Positions 34,965 to 47,829 of a stretch of DNA of 64,000 nucleotides are shown in pieces (the stretch's first letter is position 1; each line of letters starts with the position of its first letter). The stretch is from Datisca glomerata (taxonomy: Eukaryota > Streptophyta > Magnoliopsida > Cucurbitales > Datiscaceae). Below the pieces are notes generated by a model that saw only the letters and a program-made list of their open reading frames with translations, searched no databases and was not told the origin of the DNA. The DNA is taken from assembly GCA_003255025.1 (NCBI GenBank), contig QANY01011365.1:620001-684000 (forward strand), in the 5' to 3' direction. The position numbers were made by a program, and so were the translations under genes.

Positions 34965-37013
34965 TGTTAGTCATCGCGATGCATGTGCGACGTAAGCGTG
35001 TGGCTCGTGGCCTGTGGCCATTTTTAAAAATAATTTTTTAATAAAAATCAAATTTTTTAATAAAATAAAATCGTGCAACGCTACGATGACCAAATTTTTT
35101 TTATTGAAAACTATTTTAAATTAGTCAAGATCCATTATATATTTATATATTAAATTTACAACATACAATGTTAGAAATCATATACCTCTTGTAGTCTAAA
35201 TCAAGCGTCCTCGTGAAACCGTTCGATCTTCCAATCTCACGAAATCGTTCTAACGATCAGCAGACTCAGAGATCCACACCAAGATGTTCCAAGTCAATCA
35301 TCAACGTACTAGAACGTGTGTTGGCACGTAGAAAATAACAAAGATATTTTTCTGTCTCTACATGTACTCAACACATGAAATCTAAATATTTTATTGAGAA
35401 TGACTTTTGTGAGACGATTCTTTCAAAGAATGTGATGATGATTCTTTTAGAGATTTTGATTAACTCTTAATCATAGAGAAAAATCACTCTGAGCAATTTT
35501 GTTCTCAACTCAATTATCTGATTGATGAACTAATTCTCTGATTCAATTGATTGATTGATTGGATAACTGAATATCTTAGGCCATCAGAATAATATCTTTA
35601 TATTTTTCTTGATAATGGCGTATCAGATCTTTTAGGATAATTGAAATAATATTTAATTATAAAATTACCAATAGCAGTGGGACTCACTACTATTGTGCAC
35701 AACTGCAGTGCTACATGACACTACAGTGTTGCACACTACTGTAATACCACGCGACACTACAATAGTCTATACCAATCTCTGATACCTAATAAGCGATTGA
35801 CACGTGACAATTACTACGTATTAAATATTTATTTTAATAAAATTAAATATCTAGATATTTGTTAATTTAAAATTAAAATATCTAATTATCCCTATCAACT
35901 AAATTATCNAATTAATCATACATAATTATCTCATAATTATGTACTTATCTCAGAATAAAAATTCATTTGCAAGTAAGTCATTTTCTCATGTCCTGAAATA
36001 TTCACACCTTAAACTGCGTAGTACAGAGGTGACTTGGGAACCATGTACCTATAATCCTAAGCTCCAATAAACCAGATTATTAAATTAACTCTTCAATTAA
36101 ATAATCTTATTTACTAATTCTAGTATTACTCCACTATAAATATGAAATTGCACTCTTAGAGATTACAAATTATATTTACAGAGTATTCTCATGTAGTCCA
36201 CTGATATAATCATTTCACGTAGTAATGTCCTCCAATTATTGGTTCGTAAATTAGAACTGGTAAAAATTATCAGTTTACCCTTCTAATCACTTCTTGATCC
36301 TTAAGTACCATTAATCCACTAGTGGATAGCTAATTTATAACCTTATTATAAATTTGAGTTCAATAATCATTCAATTCCTGAATTAACATTTAAGAGAACC
36401 AATATGTGATTCGTTAGGAAAGCTTGGATTCCAAATCTTATAAAATCATGTTCCCGACCATCCATATCACGGAATCTCCAAAACAAAAGTCACTAGATTG
36501 TTTTACAAACAATCTTTAGAGTAAATCAAAAGATCCAGTAGACATGCATATGAGTTCATGACTACTCAAAATTTAGACTGATCTACATATGATCATCGAA
36601 TTGATATGTATTAAATATTTATGACAAACGGCACGATGATAAATATATTAATTCACATCGGTCCAGTCGTATATAATCTCATTATATAAAGTACATTCAC
36701 TAAGATGCTTATCCACATCAATGATCCGGATCTAGATCACATGCATTCATAATACTTAGTGAACCGTACTAGGAACCATTTATTAAAGGTTCCATACTTT
36801 AATATGTTGCTGACAATTTTATTCATTATCTATAATCTTGATCTTCTCATACTAATACAAGACTATACTCTCATCAATGAATATGAAATTTTCAGATATT
36901 TATTTATAAATTATTCAACAATAATTTAAAAGAACAATTATAGAAAAATGTAATGCCCAATAAATTTCCTATCAAAGTATCAATACACATGTTTTGGGGG
37001 CATAACTCCAACA
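34965..37013 (-). repeat. 5' LTR of the nested copia element
   Basis: Plus-strand ends are TGTTAG at 34965 and CCAACA at 37013. It includes the only undetermined base of the window (35909). At that point about 170 bp present in the other LTR (27920-28110) is absent, so the sequence here may be an assembly join. Confidence 0.9.
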
Positions 37014-37343
37014 ATTTTTTCATATCACGATGAAATTATTTATCATGTTATGTATGGTTATATTTTGAGTTATGCACGTAATAGATATATCATTTATGTT
37101 CATGAACAAGTTATATATTTACTTATGTATATGTGATAATGTGAATTATGAATCTTAACTCAAGTAAAATTATATGTAAATAAGTGGTAGACTTAATCAT
37201 GTCCCCTGGTTATCAAATAATCAGATTGTTCACGTCATGTTATCGGCTATACGGTTGGGTGCCACCATGTTCATGTTAACGTCCTTAAAGTTTAGATAAC
37301 TTTAAGTGACATCAAGTTTTAGGACACTCAATCCGTCATGTTC
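37014..37343 (+). repeat. 3' LTR of the gypsy element, right part
   Basis: Matches 20610-20925 of the 5' LTR (TTTTTTCATATCACGATGAA ... CCGTCATGTTCAC). Similarity ends at about 37343, so roughly the last 650 bp of the LTR are missing. Confidence 0.88.
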
Positions 37344-38031
37344 ACGTTTAAATATCTAAATATTTGATGAGTATATATACTCTCAAAATTCATAGTCTCA
37401 ATTGAAGATATTCAATGAATTCATGAATATTTACACCATTTAAATTACATGTTGGAATGAATATGTATTGGAGAAAGTGTGTAAAATGAATATGTATTAG
37501 ATTTAATTACATGTTGGAATTTTTGGATCAAATTTTATTTTTGTTGACTTATTTTGGAATTAATATAATTGTTAGGTTTCAGGATCAAGTTTTTTTTACT
37601 TGTTTTGCGATTAATATAATGATTAGGAGTATTAAGGGCATTCGAAAGTTTCTCTTGCCCAAACCCTTTTTAAAGATATTATAGATGACTAATTTAGGTT
37701 ATTGCATATTGAAATTTAGGATGGAATGTCTTAGATCTAACATTTAATATATTTTATTTACTTTAAGAAAGTGAAATTTTATTTGAAAACTAGCATAGCA
37801 AAATTAAATCCACCAAGGAAAAAAGGGAGAGCTGTAAAAAATGGCCCATTTCTTAGCTCAAGTTGTAAAAATGTTCAGAAATTTTTTTACTGCAAAAACA
37901 GCCGACATATGGCAAATAAGTTATAGAATTTCTGTAAATAAACTATTTACCACGATCATATATTCAGCCATCTTTGCATATAAAAAATGTTTTGTTCATT
38001 TTAAAACTCCACTCTCGAAACATGCATTTCA

Positions 38032-38090
38032 CTGCTACTGCAGATTTCAACCATCAGAAATTGCCAATGAGCTACTGCGGACTTGGTTTC
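38032..38090 (-). repeat. tRNA-like SINE head
   Basis: The minus strand reads GCAGTAGCTCATTGGCAATT, close to a tRNA A-box (TAGCTCAGTTGGTA). The same words occur in the SINE-like unit at 14200-14240. The B-box side is not preserved. Confidence 0.45.
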
Positions 38091-38821
38091 AATAACATAC
38101 AATGTTTAATAATTGATTAAATATTTTAAGTTGCGATAAGCTCAATTTAATGTGGGTACATTTTGTTTGCACTTTCCTTTCTGTAAGTAATGATTTATTT
38201 GTGTCGATCTAACAGTTTATATTAAAATTGATTGCTGCCACTACACATCTGCTTTCTTCAAATAGAATTTTACTTTTTAGAATAGGAATAGGTCATAAAC
38301 TAAATACTCTAATCTGGGGCGAGCATGTTATAAAGGAAAATGTCATTAACCTCAATTTTTACCGGAAATGGGTAGGAGGAGAGGTTATTAGCCTCATTTT
38401 ATTATACGTTGTGTTACGTAACACCGTGAGATTTAGTATTATTATAACGTAACATCACGAGGCTTAGTACATTTAGGTCATTATTGATAACTTTTTGTTC
38501 CTTAATATTTGATTGTTTACGTGTGATGCATCCCCACTACTTACAATGTTATATAACATTTCTCTTTTATCACGTGTTATCTTATCATTAGCATGACATG
38601 TATAATAAAAATGTATGCAAATTTTGATAAGCACAATAAAAAATGAGTACTTTCAAATATTAAAATGATTTAATAAAATAAATTGATACGATTCTTAAAT
38701 CTCTACAGTCATATAATGGGATTATTGGTGAGCTCCATTCTCTTATAGTTTGTGAATTTGACAAAAAAATAAATATTGAAGTGTTTACTTTAGAAAAAAT
38801 GACATTTTAAAACTAGAAAAG

Positions 38822-38885
38822 CAATTGAACCCGAATTTCAATTTAAGTAAACGGCCAATGAGTTACTGTAAATTTAATTACAATG
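38822..38885 (-). repeat. tRNA-like SINE head, second copy
   Basis: The minus strand reads CAGTAACTCATTGGCCG and, about 25 bases later, CGGGTTCAATTGC, matching A- and B-boxes in the right order. It is related to the heads at 38032 and 14240. Confidence 0.45.
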
Positions 38886-39909
38886 ATTCACGATTTTATT
38901 TTATTTGAACATTGATTTGTGTTGGTTTCAGTTATATCATGTAAACTTCAATCTTTGGGACAAATACTTTCCGTCCCTAGTTCTAATTAGAAATACATTT
39001 TTTTAAAAATGATGTCAATCAAATCCTTATAAAAAGTACAATTTTATAAAAATAATAACGGTTGAGACATATATGATAACTTGAAATATCACTAACTGTA
39101 TATTTAATGTGTTAAGTTATCATTTTATTTTGTATTATAAAGAAATATTAACATTGATTTCATAAGGAAAAATAACCCTTTTTTCCTTTCTTCAAAAAGT
39201 AACACAAAGTTTTGAGTATGAAATTAGAAGCAAGGCTAAAAAAGTTGAAAATTTATCATTGCTATGGTAGTTTGGTCTATTAAGCATCCTATGCATCTTC
39301 CACCCATCTTATTAGCTTGCATATATTCACACTAGGCATTACTAATTTTATCTAAGCTTGCAATTTAAGCATTTGACTAAAAACATGAATACTTTTTGAA
39401 AAAAGAATACTTTTCAATTTTCTCAGTTTTATTTTTATACTTTCTCATTTCATTTCTTTTTAAGAAAAATTAGAGAAATGAGTAATTTATTTTTACTATT
39501 TTAGAAAATAACCAAAAAAATTTCAATTGCACACAGCCGATTTTTTTACCCTCTCCCTCTCTATTTCTCTCTCTTCCTGCTTCGTCTCTCTCTCGTCATT
39601 GTTGCTTCTCCCTCTATCTCTCTCTCATTCTCTCTTTGTTTCTCTTTCTCGCTCTCTCTCGTCCATCACCGGTGGTGGAAAACGCCGGCGAACTCCTCCC
39701 TCCCTTGTTCTTTCTTTCTTTTCCATTTTCGTAAGTGAGAAAATGCACATAAGTTGAGAGGGAAAAGAGATGAAGAATCGTAAGAGGGGACGTTATGATT
39801 TTCTAGATTGATTTCAGAAAGATTGAAACTCCAAAATAAAGAATCGGGAAATCCAACGAGTGAGATGAAGAAGAAGAATAAGGGGACGAATTTGGATATG
39901 GGAAGAGGC

Positions 39910-40080
39910 ATGATACCGGATGGTATATAAAAATATATTGTATATATACTACGATATATTGATGGTATATTAAAATATATACGATATACTTATGATATAT
40001 TAAAATATATTACGGTATATTGATGATATATTAAAATCTTCTATGGTAAATAAATATATGTTCATGGTATATTTTTATCT
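39910..40080. repeat. AT-rich tandem repeat, about 40 bp x 3-4
   Basis: Units of GATATATTAAAATATAT with GGTATATTGAT between them repeat at 39940-40050. Confidence 0.55.
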
Positions 40081-41063
40081 ATAAAGTATACATGTACATA
40101 AATTTTTCCAGTTTTGTAGATAAAAAAATTACAGTTACAAAAAAAAAACAGTCATTCTTGCAAATGCATATTTTTTCGGTCATTCTCTTACTTATTTTTT
40201 TTAAAATGTCATATTTTCCTAAATGAGCATTTTTTTATAACACGTGTATCCGAGATTTGTCCGACTAATTCTCACAGATTCTGAACTAAGTAAACCTCTA
40301 GTGACCAAATGATAACTCGAACATAAAACCTCTAGAGAACATATCCAAAACATTATCAGTTGAAGTAACGCCTTCCTTTGTTTCACTTCATTACATTATA
40401 ACCATTGGGAATGCATTTTTTGTTAATTGTACGTAATAGTTATGTACAACTGGCAAAATTTTAGTACAATTTACCTACTCATTGACTGGGTAAATTGAAA
40501 CATATTTTTCATTAGTATACAGAAGTATTTGCCACTTCAACATATAGATTAAGTGTAGTAGACAAAAATAAACATAAAACAATATTTTTCCTCTGTAAAG
40601 TATTTATATATAATTTTTTTTTCAAAATCAGAAAAAAAAAACAGCAAAAGAATTGTTTTTCAATCAGCATTATGATCAAATCCTCTTCTCCTTGATAAAT
40701 TAAAACAAATATTGATCTGAGTCGTTTATTTACACTGAAGTATTCCCTTGAAAATATTTACTTATTTTAAATATAAATATTTCAGTAATAACGACACACA
40801 CAAATTATAAAATGAGTGACCATTTTTCTTATTGAGCTTTAAAAAAAGAACTATCCATGAACATTATTAGTAGTGAATTTTCAAGCAAGCAAAACCCATA
40901 ATCATTGCCTCTCCATAATCACCACACCTTAATCATCACCTCAATTCATTTCTTCTTTATTCCTTTTTATAATTTTAATTTTCACATATTTCTCAGTTTT
41001 CTCTTATTTTTTACAACTTCATAAATTCAATATAAATCTTACTTTTACTTCTTCCACCCTCAC

Positions 41064-41090
41064 CATGAACACCCACTTCTTCTTCTTCTG
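41064..41090 (+). promoter_or_regulatory. Possible upstream ORF in the receptor kinase 5' UTR
   Basis: An ATG at 41064 opens a frame of eight codons (MNTHFFFF) and stops at 41090, 62 bases before the main start at 41153. A TATA-like AATATAAATC lies at about 41030. If transcription starts there, the short frame would sit at the very start of the mRNA and might be skipped, so its effect is uncertain. Confidence 0.3.
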
Positions 41091-41152
41091 AGTTCTTTCC
41101 TAGTGGAAACTTAGCCGTGGATTCTTGAGCCTGTGTTGACCTGTACATTAAT

Positions 41153-44100
41153 ATGAAGCTTCAGCTATTGTGGGGTGCATTCCTTTTCTTCTCTTGCTCC
41201 TTGGTTTTTGCCTTATCTCATCAAAATGGTATGCACATTCTGCTTCTCAATCTCAATAAAATATAGTTTCACTTACTACTCACTTTTTCAATTTCGTCAT
41301 AGTTTTTTAATTTTGGGAAGAAAGTGTTTTAGGGATTATTTAATTATTTAATATTATTATTTTGAGTTAAATACAGTGAAAAAATAACCATTAATTAAGT
41401 TTCAATTATTTCTTAATGTCGATTAGATATTATGAGTATAAATGATTAATCTATAAACATTAAGGGTATTTAAGGTTAAAAAAAATTTAAGAATATAAAT
41501 ACTAACGAGAAATTTTTTAAAGTTTAAATAAATTAAATTTAACATTAAAATATTTTAAGAAGATAAGATTAACGGTAATCACATTTTCATACGTAGTTTT
41601 AAAACCTCCAATCAAACGCAACTCGTTCCTCGACAGAACTCGTTACATCCTGGTACTACCAGGCAGTACATAGAAAAATCCGACAAAATGACATGCATTA
41701 GTCATACGTGACAGGTTTCTTGAGCTTATCATGTGGAGGAAGCAGCAGTTATGTCGATTCAGCTAATATCTCATGGGTGCCAGACAGTGAATATCTAAGC
41801 ACAGTAACAACATCCACCGTTGATTCCACTGACGGAACCTCCTCTTCTCCCACCTCTATCCGATTGTTCCCCAATTTCACTAGTCGGAAATGCTACAAGC
41901 TGCCGCTGAGAAACGAAGCTTCGTCGGTTCTCATCAGAGCTCAGTTTGTGTACAAAAACTATGACGGACTTCAAAAACCACCATCCTTCACTGTTTCTCT
42001 TGGAACAGCGATTACTAGCAGTGTTAATCTCAGTGTTAACGATCCATGGACCGAAGAATTTTTATGGCCAATTAGCAAGGATTCTGTCTCGTTCTGCTTG
42101 CAATCTATCCCCGATGGCGGTGCTCCAGTTATTTCTTCACTCGAAGTCCGGCCACTTCCACCGGAAGCTTACGTCGTCGGCATGGATGCAAATCAGTCCC
42201 TTCGGAAGTGTTACAGAATCAATTGTGGCTACAATAACGGATCGCTCCGGTATGAGCTCTTTACTCCTTTTCAACTTGTAGAGCTTTAATATATGTTTTC
42301 TTATAAACAATGCATTTAGTCCTTTTACACTAATTCTCATTTTGATCAGTTTCTTCTCAATTAGATCCTTATACTTCTTATTTCTTTCTGATATAGTCCT
42401 TTCTTTCATTTTTGTACATTACTTTTAACAGACTTGCAAATGTGTCAAACTTTCTGTATATTATGTAACATTTTAAAGCAGTTTTAGAAGCTACGTGCAT
42501 TTAAAACTTGGCTCTATAATATACACATTGATACATATTTGTGCGGATTGGATAAAAATGAAAGAGACATGGGTACAACATTATTGACACAGAGTTTGCC
42601 AGTTCTATATCAAATGAAGTTATTAGTAAGTTGTTAGAAGTACTAGTTTTGAAATACGTGAAGCATATTGGGACAGAAAGTATACTTGAAATGTTCAAGA
42701 TTCTGAGCTATTGATTTATGTCAAACCAGGTACCCTTTTGATGAGTATGATCGCATATGGGATGCAGATAGCAACTTTACGCCATTTCACGTGTCGACCA
42801 GCTTTAAAATTCAGCTTAGTCTTAATTTGTCTGGTGGCCTTAAGGAGAGTCCCCCTGCTGCAGTTCTTCAAACTGCAAGAGTTTTAGCAAGAATGGATGT
42901 GTTAACTTACAACTTTCCTCTTGATGCACCTGGGGATTATTTCATTGTCCTCTATTTTGCCGGGATTCTTCCCTTATATCCTTCGTTCGACGTGTTGATC
43001 AATGATAAAACTGTACAGTCAAATTATACGATACAAACATCAGATGTGAGTGCTCTATATGTTACTCAGAAGGAAATCAAGAGCTTGAATATCACACTGA
43101 AGAGTATCAAGTATTACCCTCAAGTTAACGCAATTGAGGTTTATGAGATTGTTAGTATACCAGTGGAAGCTTCATCAACTACAGGTTCCGACTTATTCGA
43201 ATCTCGGGGATAACAGCTTAGTTTCGCTGGATTATGACTCTCCTTTTTGCTTGTCTTCTTAAAATCTCTTGCAGTTTCTGCCCTTCAAGTTATTCAACAG
43301 TCTACTGGTTTAGATCTTGGATGGGAGGATGATCCATGCTCTCCGACCACGTGGGATTACGTCGGCTGTGATGGAAATCTCGTTACGTCACTGTACGAGC
43401 ATACATACATTATACATACATATAACACATACGCCGTACATTTTTCCTCTGTGAAGATAAAAATTTTCTGGTTTTTTATTCTTTTATTCTTTTTTCTGCT
43501 TACGCATAGGGAGCTTTCAAATGTCAACTTGAGGTCAATCAATCCAACATTCAGTGACTTGTTAGATCTTAAAACACTGTAAGCCTCTGTAAAGAGCTGA
43601 TTTTGTCGATTCATTCTTTACATTGTTTAATATCTCCTTGGTGCTGTCACTATCCAGGAATTTGCACAACTCATCACTTACAGGTGCGATAGAGAATTTG
43701 GGTAGCCTCCAACGTCTCCAAAAACTGTAATTTCTCCCTAATTCTACTGTTCGCTAGCATTCCTTGCACGTTACGATATTTAGTATTGTGACTGAAATTT
43801 TCAGGAACCTGAGTTTCAATCAGCTTAATTCGTTTGGCTCAGATTTGGAGAACCTAATTAGCCTTCAAGTTCTGTAAGTTTATCCTATATTTCATTTAAG
43901 ATTCATGATAAATAACTCCGGTATTTTCGAATGAACGAACTCCTTTAGCCTTTAAATGATCCTCGTATTGCATTTTGTGTCCTTCGTGAAGGGACTTGCA
44001 AAACAATAGTCTGCAGGGAGTAGTTCCTGAAAGCTTGGGAGAACTAGGGGATCTTCACTTGTTGTAAGCTATCCGATTATCCTGAAAGGTCTGTTTTGAT

Positions 44101-47100
44101 TTATCGAAACCTCGTCTCTGACTGCTGCATCAATGTCAGGAATCTGGAGAACAATATGCTACAAGGTACCCTCCCACAGTCTTTGAACAAATTCAGTTTG
44201 GAAATCAGGTATGCATTCTCCATACTAATTTGTATATGGCTAAATTGCGGAAAAAAACTCTATATTTTGACTGTCTTGCAATCCCATCCTCGGCCCTAAA
44301 CAATCTTTTATGGCCAATTTAGTAATTGCACTTTAATTTTTATGAGCCTTTTGTTACACAAAATCCACTGGTTTTGAAGTCTCATTTAATTCTCTTCTAA
44401 TATATTTAACATGAAGTGCTAAAATTGAATTAGTGATTACAATTATAAAATTGTCGAGTGGTGTGATAGCAAAAACTAGCGGATTTGTGTTTCAAGGAGC
44501 TAAAGTCGCAGAAATTTTGAAGTGCATGTAATAATTTGGCAAAACAAATATGTATAGTGTGATTGCAAAACAGTCAAATTGCAATGAGTGTTTTTACAAT
44601 TTATCTTTATTATATATTTGTGCTAAGAACTTTTGTTTCTGATGTACCAATTATGCTGCAGAACATCTGGAAACTTGTGTCTGTCCTTCTCCACCATGAC
44701 ATGTGATGGAGTTTCATCTAGCCCATCATCAATTGAAACACCACAAGTTATAGTAGTTCCCAGAAGGAAGCACAACAAACATAGTCATATATCTATCACT
44801 CTCGGTGCGGTTGCTGGAGCTTTTCTCACGCTTATGTTCGTTTCTCTTTTCGTTTTCGTCTACACAAGGAAAGACAGAACTGAAATCACATATTCAGCAA
44901 GTAAGTAAAGCAAAAGTGAGGAAATTGGGAAAATAACTGGGAAAATAACATAAATAAAATGGTTTTGGATACATAACCCAACTCTTCAACACTCTGAATT
45001 CTAAGTGGCTAGAAATTAGAACTCTGACTTTTGAAAAGTTGAGTTATTTTTCTTAAGTCAGTTTTCTTTGCGATCATTTATTTGGTAATCCAAAGTATCT
45101 GACCTGCATCAACATTATTCTGTATATTAATAACTTGCTTTTTACATTGGATAATTTTTCAATGTATTAGAAACAGCAATGGAGCTGAGGAACTGGAATT
45201 CAGCTAAAGTTTTTACCTATAAAGAGATTAAAGGAGCTACAAACAACTTTAAGGAAGTAATAGGAAGAGGAAGTTTTGGATCAGTTTATTTGGGAAAACT
45301 CTCAGACGGGAAATTAGTAGCTGTGAAAGTGAGATCTGATAAAACTCAGCTTGGAGCTGATTCATTTATCAATGAGGTGAGTTAGCTTAACTACTTGTCT
45401 GCCATGTCACTTTGATCCGCGTTGGTTTAATGCAGGAAAAATTGCCAAGTTAAGGGATTGTTTTTATAGCTATCAAAAAAGCAATTTTGAATGGATAAAA
45501 GCACTTATCAAAAGGTTTAATTATAGTATATGGCGACAAATGCTTTTCTCGTCTCTTTGAATGCTTTTTCTTAGAAGCGCTACTATACATTCGAAAATAT
45601 TGTTTTGGCATTAATTTATTGAGTGAGAATTTTAGTTTGAAGCACTCTATGTATTTCATAATTAGAAGTATTTTTAAATGAACATTTGATATGTGCTTAA
45701 TAAGAAAGTTTCTAAGGATGAATCAAGATAGTATTTTCTATACTATATAAAAGCGCTATAAATAAGAAACACTTCCAAACTCACACGTAGAAGTGAACTA
45801 TCAAAAGCGTCTAGAAGCTATTCACGGTGTTTTATAATACTACACTCTTTCACCTTGATTTCTCTGGGATCAAAACAGAGTTTGGCTTCTTCTTAGATCG
45901 ACTTCAGAGACCAATAATTCTGGATTAAAGTTTTCTTGCATCATTTCGTTATTATTGATTGATTGTAGGTGCATTTATTATCTCAAATCCGTCACCAAAA
46001 TCTGGTATGTTTGGAAGGATTCTGCCATGAATCAAAGCAGCAAATCCTAGTTTATGAGTATCTACCTGGAGGATCCTTAGCTGATCACCTTTATGGTAAC
46101 TTTTTAGAATTCGTTTGGGCGTACTTTTGTTTAAAAATGTTCTTATATATTTCAATACACTGAAATACAATTGTTAAATAATTTTCTGATTTGGAACTCA
46201 TTTCGGATCGGTTCATCTTGGAAAAGTACTTCCAAGTACAAAAAAGTGGTTCAAAGAAACAAACTTGTAGAATAAGTGTGGGCCATAGAATAATATCATA
46301 AATCTTATGATGTTTATGCTTAATTTCAGGGCTAAGCAGCACAAGAATTTCACTAAGCTGGGTTCGGAGACTCAAAATTGCTGTTGATGCTGCCAAAGGT
46401 GAATTCAAATTTCAAACTAAATCTTCAAGCACACATTGTTTAAACAGATACTCACTTCTCTGCATAAGCTATTTCTCCCAAAATACTTGTCGGATACTAA
46501 CGATCACCGAGATGTACGGAATCTTTAGCATGTCTAACATCATGTAGAATGCATGCCGGACATTTAGGACGCATGATCTAGCGTACTGATATAGGACCCA
46601 CGTCAAATACTCAGAAACAGGGCCAAAATCAAATTGAGTAGATGATACTATATAGTATTTTCTCAAGCATCTTACATAAAGTATTGTGTAGTGTACATGC
46701 TTATATATAACTTGTTCGATCATTTCTTGTCCATGTCTCTGTCTGTATCCATTGTATGGCTAAAGTAGTGCAATGCTTCCAGTACTGACCTTTATTAGTA
46801 TATATAGGATTGGACTATTTACATAATGGGAGTGAACCAAGAATAATACATCGTGATGTGAAGTGCAGTAATATCCTTTTGGATAAGGATATGAATGCCA
46901 AGGTCTGTGATTTTGGCCTCTCCAAGCAAGTAATCCAATCTGATGCTACTCATGTCACCACTGTTGTTAAGGGAACTGCTGGCTACCTCGATCCTGAGTA
47001 AGTTTTTTGAAAACTCTACTATCTCAAAAGCTTAAACTGTTCACAATCCTAAGAGCTAAGAGATTTAAGTTTGTATTATATGCAGATATTATTCCACCCA

Positions 47101-47829
47101 ACAGCTGACTGAAAAGAGTGATGTGTATAGTTTTGGAGTTGTTCTTTTGGAACTCATATGTGGAAGGGAACCATTGAGTCACTCCGGAACTCCAGATTCC
47201 TTCAATTTGGTGTTATGGGTAAACTCAATCTCTTTCGTTTACGTCATCCTTACCATACTTCCAAAACAATTATGCAGTCTATATGCTCTCATACACATGG
47301 CCACAATGTTATCAATGTGTTCAGGCTAATTGGAGTTACTAGTATTTTTCTTTCTACATTTCCATGAAATTCTCTGTAATTTTTGTTCCTTTCACTTGTA
47401 ATTTATGAATTTCCCTTGACTTTCATTTTCATTTATCACGATATTCCTTTCATTGTTTTTCCTCAATCTTTTTTAGAATCAAATTGATGGCGTCTCAGCT
47501 GGTAATTGGTCCTCTCACGTTTATCTGGGTCTGCAACATATTTGCCACTGGAGCAACTTGTTCATTAAACATGATGTAGTTAGAATTTATAACTAACTGA
47601 AAGTGTGAAAATGCAGGCAAAGCCATACTTGCAGGCAGGTGCATATGAGATAGTAGATGAGAGCTTAAGGGAAAGTTACGATGTGGGGAGCATGAAAAAG
47701 GCAGCTCTTGTTGCTGTTAGATCTGTTGAAAGAGATGGTTCTCAAAGGCCAACGATAGCTCAAGTATTGGCAGAGCTTAAAGAAGCTTATAGCATTCAGA
47801 TTGCATATCTTGCCACTTCTGAGCATTGA
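41153..47829 (+). CDS. Malectin-like/LRR receptor-like protein kinase (At5g48740-like)
   Basis: Sixteen exons were joined by GT-AG sites with unbroken phase: 41153-41228, 41715-42249, 42730-43184, 43275-43392, 43510-43578, 43658-43726, 43805-43873, 43992-44063, 44140-44208, 44662-44900, 45171-45376, 45969-46095, 46330-46398, 46808-46997, 47086-47218, 47617-47829. They give 902 aa. Residues 1-20 are a hydrophobic signal peptide. A malectin-like ectodomain follows to about 355 ([29 protein letters not shown]), then leucine-rich repeats on exons of 69-72 bp to about 510, a membrane span at about 553-577, and a kinase from about 620: GRGSFGSVY, Lys642, HRD at 739-741, DFG at 759-761, GTAGYLDPE. 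All catalytic residues are present, so it should be an active RD kinase of the plasma membrane. Domain order, exon pattern and near-identical kinase motifs point to the counterpart of Arabidopsis At5g48740. Its ligand is unknown to me. Confidence 0.93.

Larger units (their letters stand above)
27099..37013 (-). mobile_element. Ty1/copia element with 2 kb LTRs, nested in the gypsy 3' LTR
   Basis: Minus strand order: 5' LTR (34965-37013), primer site (34951-34964), leader, gag, zinc knuckle, protease, integrase, RT, RNase H, purine tract (29120-29140) and 3' LTR (27099-29119). Gypsy LTR sequence continues on both sides. The right border is intact. The left border has lost about 82 bp of copia LTR plus about 230 bp of gypsy LTR. 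Coding is broken by stops. Confidence 0.92.
19548..37343 (+). mobile_element. Ty3/gypsy chromovirus, decayed, 3' LTR split by a copia insertion
   Basis: A 2.03 kb 5' LTR, a tRNA-Met-type primer site, gag, protease, RT, RNase H, integrase, a chromodomain-like end, a purine tract and the start of the 3' LTR follow in gypsy order. The long LTRs and chromodomain-like tail suggest the Tekay/Del clade. The 3' LTR runs 26179-27098, is interrupted by a copia element, and resumes at 37014-37343, where similarity to the 5' LTR ends. Many stop codons show it is inactive. Confidence 0.9.
37344..41063. other. Spacer upstream of the receptor kinase gene
   Basis: AT-rich DNA without a gene. It holds two SINE-head-like segments (38032-38090 and 38822-38885), a CT-rich block (39535-39665) ending in a palindromic CACCGGTGGTGG, and an AT-rich tandem stretch (39910-40080). 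The short open frames do not resemble known proteins. Confidence 0.6.
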
